Source: Chryseobacterium sp. JV274 (GTDB taxonomy: Bacteria > Bacteroidota > Bacteroidia > Flavobacteriales > Weeksellaceae). Taken from it: a stretch of 64,000 bases of DNA. Under the pieces are notes generated by a model, which was not told the origin of the DNA, made no database searches, and worked only from the letters and a program-made list of their open reading frames with translations. The stretch spans positions 868,001-932,000 of the forward strand of contig NZ_LR824569.1 of assembly GCF_903969135.1 (NCBI RefSeq), given 5' to 3'. Of the stretch, positions 36,076 through 44,348 are shown piece by piece; the first letter of the stretch is position 1; every line of letters begins with the position of its first letter. The translations under genes were made by a program, and so were the position numbers.

Positions 36076-36672
36076 CTAATAATAAATTTTAGTACTTTCA
36101 ATTTTAACAAGTTCCTGTTCCTGCATTTTCTTGACATACCTGATCACCGTTTCTACCCGAAGACCGGTTAAGGTAGCTATTTGCTGTCTGGTATAAGGAA
36201 TCAGAAAGGAATAGGTTTCTTCGAATCCGAAATAATTTTTAATATGATCAAAAAGCTTTGTAAGCTTCACAATAGGATCTGAAATAGCAAGAAAGCTGGA
36301 AATCATAAATCTGAAATGCATTCTGGCAGCCATATATTTATTAATCTCCAGCATTAAATCCGGTTTTTCCAACAGTATCTGCAGAAATTTTGCTTTGGAA
36401 ATCTTAATAATCTCACACTCAGTAATGGCAATAGCATTGATTGCATAATAATGATCTGTAAATAAATAGCTTTCACCAATGCAGTGTCCATCAAAAGGGA
36501 ATCCATGAACAAATTCTTTTCCGTCTTCTAAAAAAGTATTCAGTTTCACAGTACCATACCTGATCTGGAAATAATATTTAGCTACAGTTCCTTCTTTAAA
36601 AATAATATCTGCCGCATCATATTTTTCCAGAATGGCTCCCCGGGAAAATAATAAGTCTTCATATATAATCAT
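36076..36672 (-). CDS. Crp/Fnr-family transcriptional regulator
   Basis: A 198-residue regulator. The cyclic-nucleotide-binding-like beta roll has YDAADIIFKEGTVAKYYFQI, RYGTVKLNTFLEDGKEFVHG and CIGESYLFTDHYY. The C-terminal HTH is FLIPYTRQQIATLTGLRVET, VIRYVKKMQEQELVKI. No Cys cluster for an Fe-S centre is present, so it is not FNR proper. MIIYEDLLFSRG at 36672 was chosen; the 20 upstream residues are not family-like. It stands between the universal stress gene and the HxlR gene with no obvious target. Confidence 0.88.
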   Translation of the reverse strand: MIIYEDLLFSRGAILEKYDAADIIFKEGTVAKYYFQIRYGTVKLNTFLEDGKEFVHGFPFDGHCIGESYLFTDHYYAINAIAITECEIIKISKAKFLQILLEKPDLMLEINKYMAARMHFRFMISSFLAISDPIVKLTKLFDHIKNYFGFEETYSFLIPYTRQQIATLTGLRVETVIRYVKKMQEQELVKIESTKIYY

Positions 36673-36778
36673 CTTGCCATTATTAATTTGAGTAAAAATA
36701 CTTAAAGTATAAGCAATGTTGCAACTGATCAAATACCAAAGAAAAAATGATTTTTGACATCAACACTACTCTTTTTTA

Positions 36779-37135
36779 TTATGCTGTAATTTTCTTTTTA
36801 TGTTTTGTACCCCAGTCTGCCAGAGCAGCAATCACATCTTTCAGGGACTCACTGTATTCTGTAGGAACATATTCTACCAACACCGGTTTCTGATCGGTAA
36901 GAACAGTTCTTTCAACTAAATGATTCACTTCCAGCTTTTTCAATTCGCTGGACAAGACTCTTGCCGAGATTCCATTGATGGTTCGCTGTAATTCATTGAA
37001 GCGGGTATGTCCGCCTAAAATAGCAATCATTACTCTAATGGTCCACCTGCCCCCCAAAACATATAAAGCATCCTCAGTAGCAGCCAGATGCGTACTGCAT
37101 TGCGGCCTTGAATACACTATTTTTTCTTCTTCCAT
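36779..37135 (-). CDS. HxlR-family transcriptional regulator
   Basis: A 118-residue winged-helix regulator with the HxlR pattern: a single Cys near the N-terminus (YSRPQCSTHLAATEDAL), LGGRWTIRVMIAILGGHTRF, NELQRTINGISARVLSSELK, KLEVNHLVERTVL and the terminal LAADWGTKHKK-type helix. Many HxlR proteins sense quinones or reactive electrophiles through that Cys. It is divergent from the azoreductase gene, 117 bp away, the classic layout for YodB/HypR-like control of quinone detoxification. Confidence 0.93.
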   Translation of the reverse strand: MEEEKIVYSRPQCSTHLAATEDALYVLGGRWTIRVMIAILGGHTRFNELQRTINGISARVLSSELKKLEVNHLVERTVLTDQKPVLVEYVPTEYSESLKDVIAALADWGTKHKKKITA

Positions 37136-37151
37136 TGTCTCTGTTTTATCT

Positions 37152-37225
37152 GGTTACTAACCTAAATGTTATTACTAACCTTTTGGTAACTACTATATTT
37201 TTATTAGTAAATATAGATAATTTTG
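37152..37225. promoter_or_regulatory. hxlR/azoR divergent operator region
   Basis: TTACTAACC occurs as a direct repeat (37154-37162 and 37172-37180). The first copy is part of GGTTACTAACC, a near-perfect palindrome. Related inverted forms GGTAACTA (37185) and TTAGTAA (37204) follow. A TAATTTTG promoter box (37218-37225) precedes azoR. These are candidate HxlR sites. Confidence 0.55.
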
Positions 37226-37252
37226 AAACATCAATTTTAAAAAAAAATAAAA

Positions 37253-37855
37253 ATGAAACGAGTACTTCATATTATCTCTAGCCCAAGAAGCGAGTCTTCC
37301 ATCAGTAAAAAACTGGGAAATGCTGTTGTAGAAAAAATCACGGCAAAATATCCTGACAGTGTTTTTAAAAAACGTGATCTGGCCAACCCGCTTTTTCCTC
37401 ATTTAGAAGAAAGCCATATCAATGCATTTTTCACTCCGGCCGAAAACCGTACTTCTGAGCAGTTGGAAACGGTAAAGCTTTCTGATACAGTAATTGATGA
37501 ACTTCATGAAGCAGACATCATCATCATTGAAGCTCCACTATACAATTTCAGTATCACATCCACTCTTAAATCATGGCTTGATCACATTGCGAGAGCAGGA
37601 AAGACGTTCAGCTACAGTGAAAATGGTCCCGAAGGTCTGGTAAAGAATAAGAAAGTATACCTTGCTTTTTCAAGTGGCGGAGTATATTCAGAAGGAGAAA
37701 GACAGGCCTACGATTTTGTAGTTCCTTACTTAAAGCAAACTCTTGGATTTATGGGAATGACTGATATTTCTGTTGTTCGTGCAGAAGGTCTTTCTGTTCC
37801 GGTTATTCAGGATACGGCGCTGCAAAAAGGGATTGAAAGTATTGTTGTAGAGTAA
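37253..37855 (+). CDS. azoR: FMN-dependent NADH:quinone/azo oxidoreductase (AzoR type)
   Basis: A 200-residue flavodoxin-fold reductase that reduces quinones and azo compounds with NADH. Motifs are the FMN-phosphate loop SSPRSESSISKKLGNAVVEK, the mid-protein IIIEAPLYNFSITSTLKSWL, DHIARAGKTFSYSENGPEGL, and FSSGGVYSEG. Length fits the AzoR family (about 200). The start ATG at 37253 follows a TAnnTTTG box by 27 bp. It is divergent from an HxlR regulator, which supports inducible defence against quinones or electrophiles. A long nested inverted repeat lies directly behind it. Confidence 0.92.
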   Translation: MKRVLHIISSPRSESSISKKLGNAVVEKITAKYPDSVFKKRDLANPLFPHLEESHINAFFTPAENRTSEQLETVKLSDTVIDELHEADIIIIEAPLYNFSITSTLKSWLDHIARAGKTFSYSENGPEGLVKNKKVYLAFSSGGVYSEGERQAYDFVVPYLKQTLGFMGMTDISVVRAEGLSVPVIQDTALQKGIESIVVE

Positions 37856-37861
37856 AAAATT

Positions 37862-37997
37862 AAAAATGCTGTCTCAAACTGTCATTCTGAATGATATAAA
37901 ATATAATGAAGAATCTCATCTGAGCGAGTGTCAAAAAGATTCTTCTTTCGTCAGAATGACAAAAACTAAATTATTTGGTTTTTGAGACAGCATTTTT
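37862..37997. repeat. 136-bp nested inverted repeat (MITE/REP-like, probable terminator)
   Basis: The outer arms AAAAATGCTGTCTCAAA (37862-37878) and TTTGAGACAGCATTTTT (37981-37997) are a perfect 17-bp inverted repeat. Inside are GTCATTCTGA / TCAGAATGAC (37881-37890 / 37951-37960) and GAAGAATCT / AGATTCTTC (37908-37916 / 37937-37945). The whole unit can fold into one long cruciform, followed by T7. It lies 6 bp after azoR and probably ends its transcript. The TCATTCTGA core resembles palindromic dispersed elements of flavobacteria. Confidence 0.75.
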
Positions 37998-38118
37998 TTA
38001 CTAAGCCTTCATTATCATTGAAAAAGTAATCTATACAATTAAAAGAATATTTTCCTCAACATATGTAAAGACTTTCCTTGTTTTTATCTCTCATTTTTAC
38101 TGGATTAAAATAAAAATT

Positions 38119-38535
38119 ATGGAAAATAATAAACAACCTCAGCTGATCAATCCTGCAGAACTGTTTAATCCTGGGCCTTATGGTTTTTCACACAGTATTT
38201 CTGTGAAATCTCCTTTCCAGATGTGTTTTATATCCGGACAGAGCGGCGGTACAGGAGAAAATCATCTGTTGGCTGATGATTTTAAAATACAGGTTCAGAA
38301 TGCTTTGAAAAATTTAAAAATCGTTTTACAGAGCCATTCTATGACGTTTGATAATGTTGTAAAAATCACTCTTCTTATCGTTGATCACAACCAGGAAAAA
38401 CTTAAGATATGGGCGGAAGAAGCTAAGAAAGTATGGAAAGAATCATTCTTGCCTACAAGCACACTTATTCCTGTGAACCAACTGGCTTTACCTGGGATGT
38501 TGTTCGAGATAGACGCCATTGCGGTGAAAAATTAA
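38119..38535 (+). CDS. RidA/YjgF-family protein
   Basis: A 138-residue chorismate-mutase-like trimeric protein. RidA members hydrolyse reactive enamine/imine intermediates. Motifs are PYGFSHSISVKSPFQMCFIS, GQSGGTGENHLLADDFKIQV, NALKNLKIVLQSHSMTFDNV, VKITLLIVDHNQEKL and the C-terminal NQLALPGMLFEIDAIAV. The conserved catalytic Arg of archetypal RidA (the R-x-E motif) is not evident near the C-terminus, where NQLALPGMLFEIDA is found. It may therefore belong to another subgroup with an unknown role. It converges with the M20 gene, sharing 4 bp at the ends. Confidence 0.85.
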   Translation: MENNKQPQLINPAELFNPGPYGFSHSISVKSPFQMCFISGQSGGTGENHLLADDFKIQVQNALKNLKIVLQSHSMTFDNVVKITLLIVDHNQEKLKIWAEEAKKVWKESFLPTSTLIPVNQLALPGMLFEIDAIAVKN

Positions 38536-39836
38536 TTCCTGTTAAGACGTTCAATAAGTAACGATGAAAAGCTTCTTACTCCGGTTCTGATACTTTCTTC
38601 ATCTACCTGAAAGTTAGGAGAATGATTCATGGCAATCACTCCTTTTTCAAAATTGGAACCTCCTAGAAAAAAGTAAACGCCTGCTATTTTCTGTTGAAAA
38701 TAAGAGAAATCATCATTAAAAAATGGAACCTGTCCATAATCTATAGCAATTGTATTTTTTCCATAGAGATTCTGAAGAATTTCCGTGGCTGATTTTGTAA
38801 GCTTTTCATCATTGATAACCGTTGGATTTCCCTGTACAAATGAAACAGAAAGAAGCTTGTCTTTATATCCGTTATCTTCTATAATTTTCTGAACTCCAGG
38901 AATTATTTTATCTAAATTAGAAGAATTCGTCTCATACAGATAGGTTTCAAAAAAGGACTCATTATTCTTAGAATAGGCCGTAAATTTTCCATCCATGAAC
39001 AGATAGTCTTTAAAAATAGTATCAGGATTTGCCAAGCCAATTTTAGAATCAATAATAGATTGTAGTTCCCAGGGCTTAGCTTCAGGCTGAATACGGTAGA
39101 GAAAATTACTGATCTTTTTCGTTAACCCTTTTGTTTCATCTTCGGATAATCCATTTTTTAACTGAATCCTTATTTTCTTCTGATAGGCAAACATTTCATT
39201 TGGTTTCACCATTATCTGTCCTACAGGTATGGCCGTTACATGCAATCCATATATTTCGTCAGGATTTATTATAGAAAGCAAGCCTTTATCCAACATTTCT
39301 TTAGCTCCCTTGAAAGTTTCTTCTTCAGGTTGAAATATAAAATAGACGGTTCCTTTTAAGGATTTTTTATTTTTTGAAAGAACTTCAGCAATTCCTAATC
39401 CAACCGCCATATGTATATCATGACCGCAGCCATGCTGAATACCTTTTATTTTCGATTTGAAAACTTCAGGATCAGGATAATCATTGGGTAGTGCATCCAT
39501 ATCTGATCTCCAGACTATTTTTTTGCCTTTTTGATCTCCTTTCAGAATCCCTACAACGCTGTAACCATATCCACCGGTCTTAACTTCCAACCCCAGATCA
39601 AGTAAATATTGTTTAATTCTTTCCTGAGTTTGCTTTTCATAACCTGCCAATTCTGGATTTTCATGAAATTCTCTTCTGATATTAACCAATTTATCAAATA
39701 TCCTGTCTGTTTCAATCTGAACAGATTGATGGATATTGTTGGTAGATTGAGCAACTGCCTCCTCCTTTTTGTTTGATCCTTGTGCAGACAATGTCAGAGA
39801 AATGAAACACAGTACACTAAAAGTAAGTTTTTTCAT
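38532..39836 (-). CDS. Exported M20-family amidohydrolase
   Basis: A 434-residue metal-dependent amidohydrolase of the M20D (IAA-amino-acid hydrolase / N-acyl-amino-acid) type. Signal peptide: MKKLTFSVLCFISLTLSAQG. Metal-binding motifs: IVWRSDMDALP, IQHGCGHDIHMAVGLG (Cys/His pair), FIFQPEEETFKGAKEMLDKG (Glu pair) and the final FNDDFSYFQQ and NHSPNFQVDEESI with the last His. The signal peptide suggests periplasmic action on acyl-amino acids or peptides. The gene is isolated, with its upstream side facing a 515-bp gap. Confidence 0.9.
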   Translation of the reverse strand: MKKLTFSVLCFISLTLSAQGSNKKEEAVAQSTNNIHQSVQIETDRIFDKLVNIRREFHENPELAGYEKQTQERIKQYLLDLGLEVKTGGYGYSVVGILKGDQKGKKIVWRSDMDALPNDYPDPEVFKSKIKGIQHGCGHDIHMAVGLGIAEVLSKNKKSLKGTVYFIFQPEEETFKGAKEMLDKGLLSIINPDEIYGLHVTAIPVGQIMVKPNEMFAYQKKIRIQLKNGLSEDETKGLTKKISNFLYRIQPEAKPWELQSIIDSKIGLANPDTIFKDYLFMDGKFTAYSKNNESFFETYLYETNSSNLDKIIPGVQKIIEDNGYKDKLLSVSFVQGNPTVINDEKLTKSATEILQNLYGKNTIAIDYGQVPFFNDDFSYFQQKIAGVYFFLGGSNFEKGVIAMNHSPNFQVDEESIRTGVRSFSSLLIERLNRN

Positions 39837-40352
39837 GGTTATAATTTATACGTTTATCAGGGTTTATTTCAACAGATAAGTACAGAATAACTTTTATTAT
39901 TACACTTTACAGCAATATATTCCCTGATGTCTAAAGGTAAGATTATTTCATTTTTAATTAAAAAAAATAATTACATCTCACACAATTTCAATATTTTATT
40001 TTCACAAATGAGACTTCTAATACTCTTTTTAAGGGTAATAAATCCTACCCTATTATTTAAAATAATTCTAAACTAGGTGAAAACACAGCGCTTTAAAAAC
40101 ACCATGAATAAAGGATTTGTTACAAAAAATTAAAATTACACCATTGTAAATTACGTAGAAATACTGAATCTAATCTGAGAGGATCTGATTAATTTCGGAT
40201 AAACAAAAACTGATAACTATGGATAGCTTGAAAAGTATGCATTCATTTCTGGAAGAGAAATGGTATCTGAAAATCCGGCAGCTATAGATCAATCGGTATG
40301 ATAACTTCCTGTTGAAAGGAGTTGAAGATATCTAACCCAAATTTTTAACGAA
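39837..40352. other. Gene-free region upstream of the redox operon
   Basis: No convincing gene. A 23-codon ORF (40219-40287, MDSLKSMHSFLEEKWYLKIR) is probably fortuitous. AGGGTA-N8-TACCCT (40032-40051) is the only clear dyad and is a candidate regulator site. The promoter of the redox operon must lie here, but no perfect TAnnTTTG box was found near 40353. Confidence 0.45.
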
Positions 40353-40799
40353 ATGAATATTATTAACAAAATCCTCAACGTCGACGATTATTATTTCGAC
40401 GTGTTTATGTCTATCTCGGAAGCGCTTGCCGGGTTTACTGTAAACGAGTTACAGTCTACAGGTTTGGCAGAAACCTATTACACCTACATTCTCAAAAGCT
40501 TAGATGCCGCTACTTTCGTAGAATTCCTTACTGTATCTAAAAACATTCTTGAAAAACATTCCGGTAAAGATGAATTGAATAAGGCTATTCAATCCGAAAT
40601 TATCTCCAATCCCGGAATGAATGATATTTCCGGAAAAGTGATCACCATGTGGTATCTGGGAACCTGGGAAGGCGCTTATATCAATGATCTTTCTTACAAA
40701 GAAGGTCTTGTCTGGAACCTGATGCATTCTCATCCGCCCGGAGCAAAACAGCCTGGCTACAAATCGTGGAATATAAAACCTGTAAACAGCAACTCATGA
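40353..40799 (+). CDS. FAD-SLDH-type sugar dehydrogenase small subunit
   Basis: A 148-residue protein of the family of small subunits of FAD-dependent sorbitol/fructose dehydrogenases (PF12318). The C-terminal block is diagnostic: VITMWYLGTWEGAYI, SYKEGLVWNLMHSHPPGAKQ, PGYKSWNIKPV. Known family members carry a Tat signal and help export the flavoprotein partner. This one has no signal peptide (MNIINKILNVDDYYFDVFMS), so the complex is predicted to be cytoplasmic. Its stop overlaps the GMC gene by 4 bp, so the two are translationally coupled. Function: probably folding or stability of the GMC partner. Confidence 0.8.
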   Translation: MNIINKILNVDDYYFDVFMSISEALAGFTVNELQSTGLAETYYTYILKSLDAATFVEFLTVSKNILEKHSGKDELNKAIQSEIISNPGMNDISGKVITMWYLGTWEGAYINDLSYKEGLVWNLMHSHPPGAKQPGYKSWNIKPVNSNS

Positions 40800-42874
40800 A
40801 TCCAACAAATAACAAAAAAGATGTGATCATCGTAGGAACCGGGATCGCAGGATCATTAATCGCAAAACTGCTGACTGATCATGTATTTGACGTAACAAAA
40901 GGTAAAATGATCCACCGTGCAGATGCAGGAAAATCGGATAATATCAGGGAAATATCAATCCTTATGTATGAAGCGGGTCTGGAAGCTGGTATTGAACTGG
41001 ATTCCGTATCCTCAATGACCACTTACAATGAGTATATCCGTACTTTTTACAGAGAAGAAGCCAAAGTTCCCAACTCTCCTTATCCGAATTTGAAGCAGGC
41101 ACCTTCTCCAAATGTTCTGGATATGGAGCACATTGTTCAGCCCTTTCCAGATAAAAAAGGATATCTGGTACAATTCGGACCAATGCCGTTCGCAAGTGAT
41201 GCCATCAGAGTGGGAGGCGGAACGACCCTTCACTGGCTGGGAACGACTCCAAGAATGCTTCCGAATGATTTCAAACTTACCGAGAAATATGGTATTACCA
41301 TTCCCCAGCCGAATTCCGATAAGCCAAGTCCGGTTAATTGGCCGATAGATTATGAAGAATTAAGGCCTTATTACGAAATGGCAGAATTTGAAATCGGGGT
41401 TTCCGGAGATGTTTCAAAACAGGAATATCCAATTTTGGAGAATAGGGAACAATATTATGGAGATTATGTATTCCCGATGGAAGAAATTCCGCAAAGTTAT
41501 ATGGATCATAAGATCATTGATGGGCTTAAAGGTACGAGTGTAAAGCTAAGCTCCGGAGAGATTCCTTTGATGATGGTACCATCTCCTCAGGGAAGAAATT
41601 CTATTCCGAATCCAAAATACGGGAAAACAAAGATCATCAAAGCCGAACCAAAAGAATCGGGTTACAAACTGGTTTTGGACAGCTCTGAAAAAGAAGAATA
41701 TAAGGCTCTCGGTTCTGTCTGGAATCCTTATATGGGCGAGCGCTGTGAAGGAAATGCGTCCTGCGTTCCCATCTGTCCGGTTCAGGCTAAATATAATGCT
41801 TTAAAGACCTTGAAAAAGGCATTGTATAAGCTTAATGATAATGAAAACCTTAAGCGTAATCCATACATGCAGATTCAGGCTCAGAGTGTTGTGTACAGAT
41901 TAAGTGTTGACCAGAATGATAAAGAGAAAATTTCCAAAGTTCATCTGAGAAGGTATACTTCAAAGGAAAAAACAGATTTTGTTGAAGAATCTATTGACAC
42001 CTCAGACGCTATTGTGATTCTGGCTGCCAATGCTTTTGAGAATCCAAAAATCCTGCTGAATTCCAAATATACCGTTAATAATGTTGTAAAAACGGCTGCC
42101 AACAGCAGTGACCAGGTGGGAAGAAACCTGATGGATCATATGGTAATGCTTACCTGGGGACTTTTCCCCGAACCGGTTTATCCATACAGAGGTCCTGGTT
42201 CCACCACCAATATCTCGTCTTTCCGTGACGGAAACTTCAGAGGTGAATTTTCTGCATGGATCTCTCCTCTTGACAACTGGGGCTGGGGCTGGCCGGCATT
42301 TTCTCCGGGATCAGATGTTGCCTATTTTATCACCAAGGAGAAGCTTTTCGGAGCAAAATTAAGAGAAGCACTTACGAACAGACTTTCAAAACAGGTTTTA
42401 TTCCACTTCGAGATTGAACAGCTGCCGAATCCAAATAACAGAGTAACCATTGATGATCAGTATCTGGATGTACTTGGAATTCCGCGTCCTGTAATTCATT
42501 ATGAATTAACAGAATATGAAATGAAAGCTATGGAACAGGCAAAAAACGCTTCTGATCAGATGTTCAAAAGATTACATATTAAAGATTTCACATCATACAC
42601 CGCCGAAGACAAAAACTCTGTCATCTACAATGGAGTAAGATATTCCTATAACGGAGCAGGTCATATAGTAGGAACTCACAGAATGGGTTCTACAGCAGAG
42701 GATTCTGTCACCAACAGCTACTGTAAGGCTTGGGACCACCCGAATTTATATATTGTAGGAGCAGGAAACATGACCACTTTGGGAACTTCAAATCCTACTT
42801 TAACATTATCAGCATTCACAATCCGTTCAGTAGAATCTATCCTTGCTGATCTTGAAACTCAACTTAAAAAATAA
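40796..42874 (+). CDS. GMC-family FAD oxidoreductase
   Basis: A 692-residue glucose-methanol-choline oxidoreductase. The N-terminal Rossmann motif is DVIIVGTGIAGSLIAKLL. The FAD/substrate region has AIRVGGGTTLHWLGTTPRM and NWPIDYEELRPYYEMAE. A Cys cluster lies in GERCEGNASCVPICPVQAKY, as in GMC sugar dehydrogenases. The C-terminal catalytic region has GAGHIVGTHRMGSTAEDS, where the catalytic His pair is expected, and AGNMTTLGTSNPTLTLSAF. ATG at 40796 overlaps the small-subunit stop (ATGA). No Tat or Sec signal is present. Second gene of a four-gene operon. Substrate unknown: the partner subunit points to polyols or sugars, while the downstream VioB-like gene points to an unusual oxidative pathway. 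Confidence 0.92.
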   Translation: MNPTNNKKDVIIVGTGIAGSLIAKLLTDHVFDVTKGKMIHRADAGKSDNIREISILMYEAGLEAGIELDSVSSMTTYNEYIRTFYREEAKVPNSPYPNLKQAPSPNVLDMEHIVQPFPDKKGYLVQFGPMPFASDAIRVGGGTTLHWLGTTPRMLPNDFKLTEKYGITIPQPNSDKPSPVNWPIDYEELRPYYEMAEFEIGVSGDVSKQEYPILENREQYYGDYVFPMEEIPQSYMDHKIIDGLKGTSVKLSSGEIPLMMVPSPQGRNSIPNPKYGKTKIIKAEPKESGYKLVLDSSEKEEYKALGSVWNPYMGERCEGNASCVPICPVQAKYNALKTLKKALYKLNDNENLKRNPYMQIQAQSVVYRLSVDQNDKEKISKVHLRRYTSKEKTDFVEESIDTSDAIVILAANAFENPKILLNSKYTVNNVVKTAANSSDQVGRNLMDHMVMLTWGLFPEPVYPYRGPGSTTNISSFRDGNFRGEFSAWISPLDNWGWGWPAFSPGSDVAYFITKEKLFGAKLREALTNRLSKQVLFHFEIEQLPNPNNRVTIDDQYLDVLGIPRPVIHYELTEYEMKAMEQAKNASDQMFKRLHIKDFTSYTAEDKNSVIYNGVRYSYNGAGHIVGTHRMGSTAEDSVTNSYCKAWDHPNLYIVGAGNMTTLGTSNPTLTLSAFTIRSVESILADLETQLKK

Positions 42875-42878
42875 CAAC

Positions 42879-44330
42879 ATGAGACAAAGACTTATCAATA
42901 AAACAGCACAGCCACAGGAAACATTAACAGCAGGAAGAATGGCCGCAAGAAACGCGGTCGCTACAGAAGCCGTTTCATTGCCTTCTCTATTATTTGATTC
43001 AACACTTAGCAAAGAAGACTGGACTGAAGGATTAAAACACCACAGCAAAATATTAACTCATCTTTTACTGAATGATCAGATTGATGATTTTAATGCTTAT
43101 TTAGGTTCTCAGTTCGGTTCAGAAGTGTCTGAATTAAAAAAAGGAGTAAACGAAATTGATTATAAACCCATTTTACAGGACCTTTTACAGACAGCCATTC
43201 TCATTGAGCATTCTACCATTCCGCCTTATCTTACAGCTTTGTATTCTATCAAGGATGGAACTAATGCTTTAGCTTCACAAATCATCCGAAGTGTTGCCGT
43301 AGAAGAAATGCTTCACCTGATCATGGTTTGCAATGTCCTGAATGCAATTGACATTCAACCCTCTGTAAACAAACAGGAGAACTACCCTACTTATCCGATG
43401 AAATTACCCATGAATGTTGATTTCTATATAGGTCTGGAAACATTCTCGAGTAACAGTATTGCCACTTTTATTGCCATTGAAAGCCCAACCAAACCTTTGG
43501 TAAAAGCTCCGAAATATGACCATGTAACAGATTCTTCGGCATTATATTCTCAAAGAGCTTCCGTACAGAATACCAACTTGTGGACTCTTGAAAACATGAA
43601 AGGTTTCATCATGGAAAATGTTCATACTATTGGTGAATATTATGATGTTTTATTCTTCTATATTGTTATTTTCCAAATCATTGCTTATTACAAAGAACAC
43701 GGAACTCTTCCGAAGAATTTCGAAGAATTAAATACGGGAGGAATTTTTACAGGAAAGCCATCCAAACAAATCCGTCCTGAGCAATACTATGGAAGTGGCG
43801 GAAAATTACATTTCGTAGAAGCTCTAGATGGAGTAATTGCTGTTTTTCAGGAAATTAAAGGACAGGGAGAAGGCGCTGACGATTCTATTTTCGATGTTGA
43901 TCCGTCACAATTTGAAGAAGGGATGGAGCTGGCTCATTATTTCAGATTTAAAGAAGTATTCCATGAGCATTTCTATCTCGGTGGAAACTATGAGCCTTTT
44001 ATGGATGAAAACGGAATGATGCCTGTTACTACACCACCAACCGGAAAAGCCCTACCTGTAGAATGGGATGAAGCCTATCCTATGAAGCCTAATCCAAAAG
44101 TGGAAGATTATATTAAGAATAAAGAATTACATGCACAGGGCGTTGAGTTTAATAAAACTTACAGACGTTTATTAGATGCTATACAAAGTGCTGTGGAAGG
44201 AAACCAAAGAGAATTGGAAAAATCCATTATGTACATGTATGCCTTGAAAGAACAGGCTGTCAATCTGATGAAACAACCATTGGATTCACAAAATAATGCA
44301 GGTCCGACTTTCGAATACACTGATTTATAA
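42879..44330 (+). CDS. VioB-type ferritin-like protein (iminophenylpyruvate dimer synthase family)
   Basis: A 483-residue protein with a long ferritin-like domain (PF12902 type) as found in VioB/RebD/StaD. Metal-ligand helices are visible in DLLQTAILIEHSTIPPYLTA and IIRSVAVEEMLHLIMVCNVL (Glu, Glu-x2-His), then YPTYPMKLPMNVDFYIGLET and later YYGSGGKLHFVEALDG and YFRFKEVFHEHFYLGGNYEP. MRQRLINKTAQP at 42879 starts 5 bp after the GMC stop. In violacein and rebeccamycin synthesis these enzymes couple imine intermediates; here no indole-pathway genes are present, so the reaction is unknown. Co-transcribed with GMC and the 508-residue gene. Confidence 0.8.
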   Translation: MRQRLINKTAQPQETLTAGRMAARNAVATEAVSLPSLLFDSTLSKEDWTEGLKHHSKILTHLLLNDQIDDFNAYLGSQFGSEVSELKKGVNEIDYKPILQDLLQTAILIEHSTIPPYLTALYSIKDGTNALASQIIRSVAVEEMLHLIMVCNVLNAIDIQPSVNKQENYPTYPMKLPMNVDFYIGLETFSSNSIATFIAIESPTKPLVKAPKYDHVTDSSALYSQRASVQNTNLWTLENMKGFIMENVHTIGEYYDVLFFYIVIFQIIAYYKEHGTLPKNFEELNTGGIFTGKPSKQIRPEQYYGSGGKLHFVEALDGVIAVFQEIKGQGEGADDSIFDVDPSQFEEGMELAHYFRFKEVFHEHFYLGGNYEPFMDENGMMPVTTPPTGKALPVEWDEAYPMKPNPKVEDYIKNKELHAQGVEFNKTYRRLLDAIQSAVEGNQRELEKSIMYMYALKEQAVNLMKQPLDSQNNAGPTFEYTDL

Positions 44331-44348
44331 CCATAAAAACGATATATC

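Noticed and set aside
40032..40051. AGGGTA-N8-TACCCT as a TetR site for the redox operon
   Set aside because: It does not resemble the AGACACT/AGTGTCT dyad and is 300 bp from the first gene. Kept only as a possible site for another regulator.
40219..40287. 22-residue ORF upstream of the redox operon
   Set aside because: There is no leader, no promoter box, no conserved-looking pattern and no terminator.
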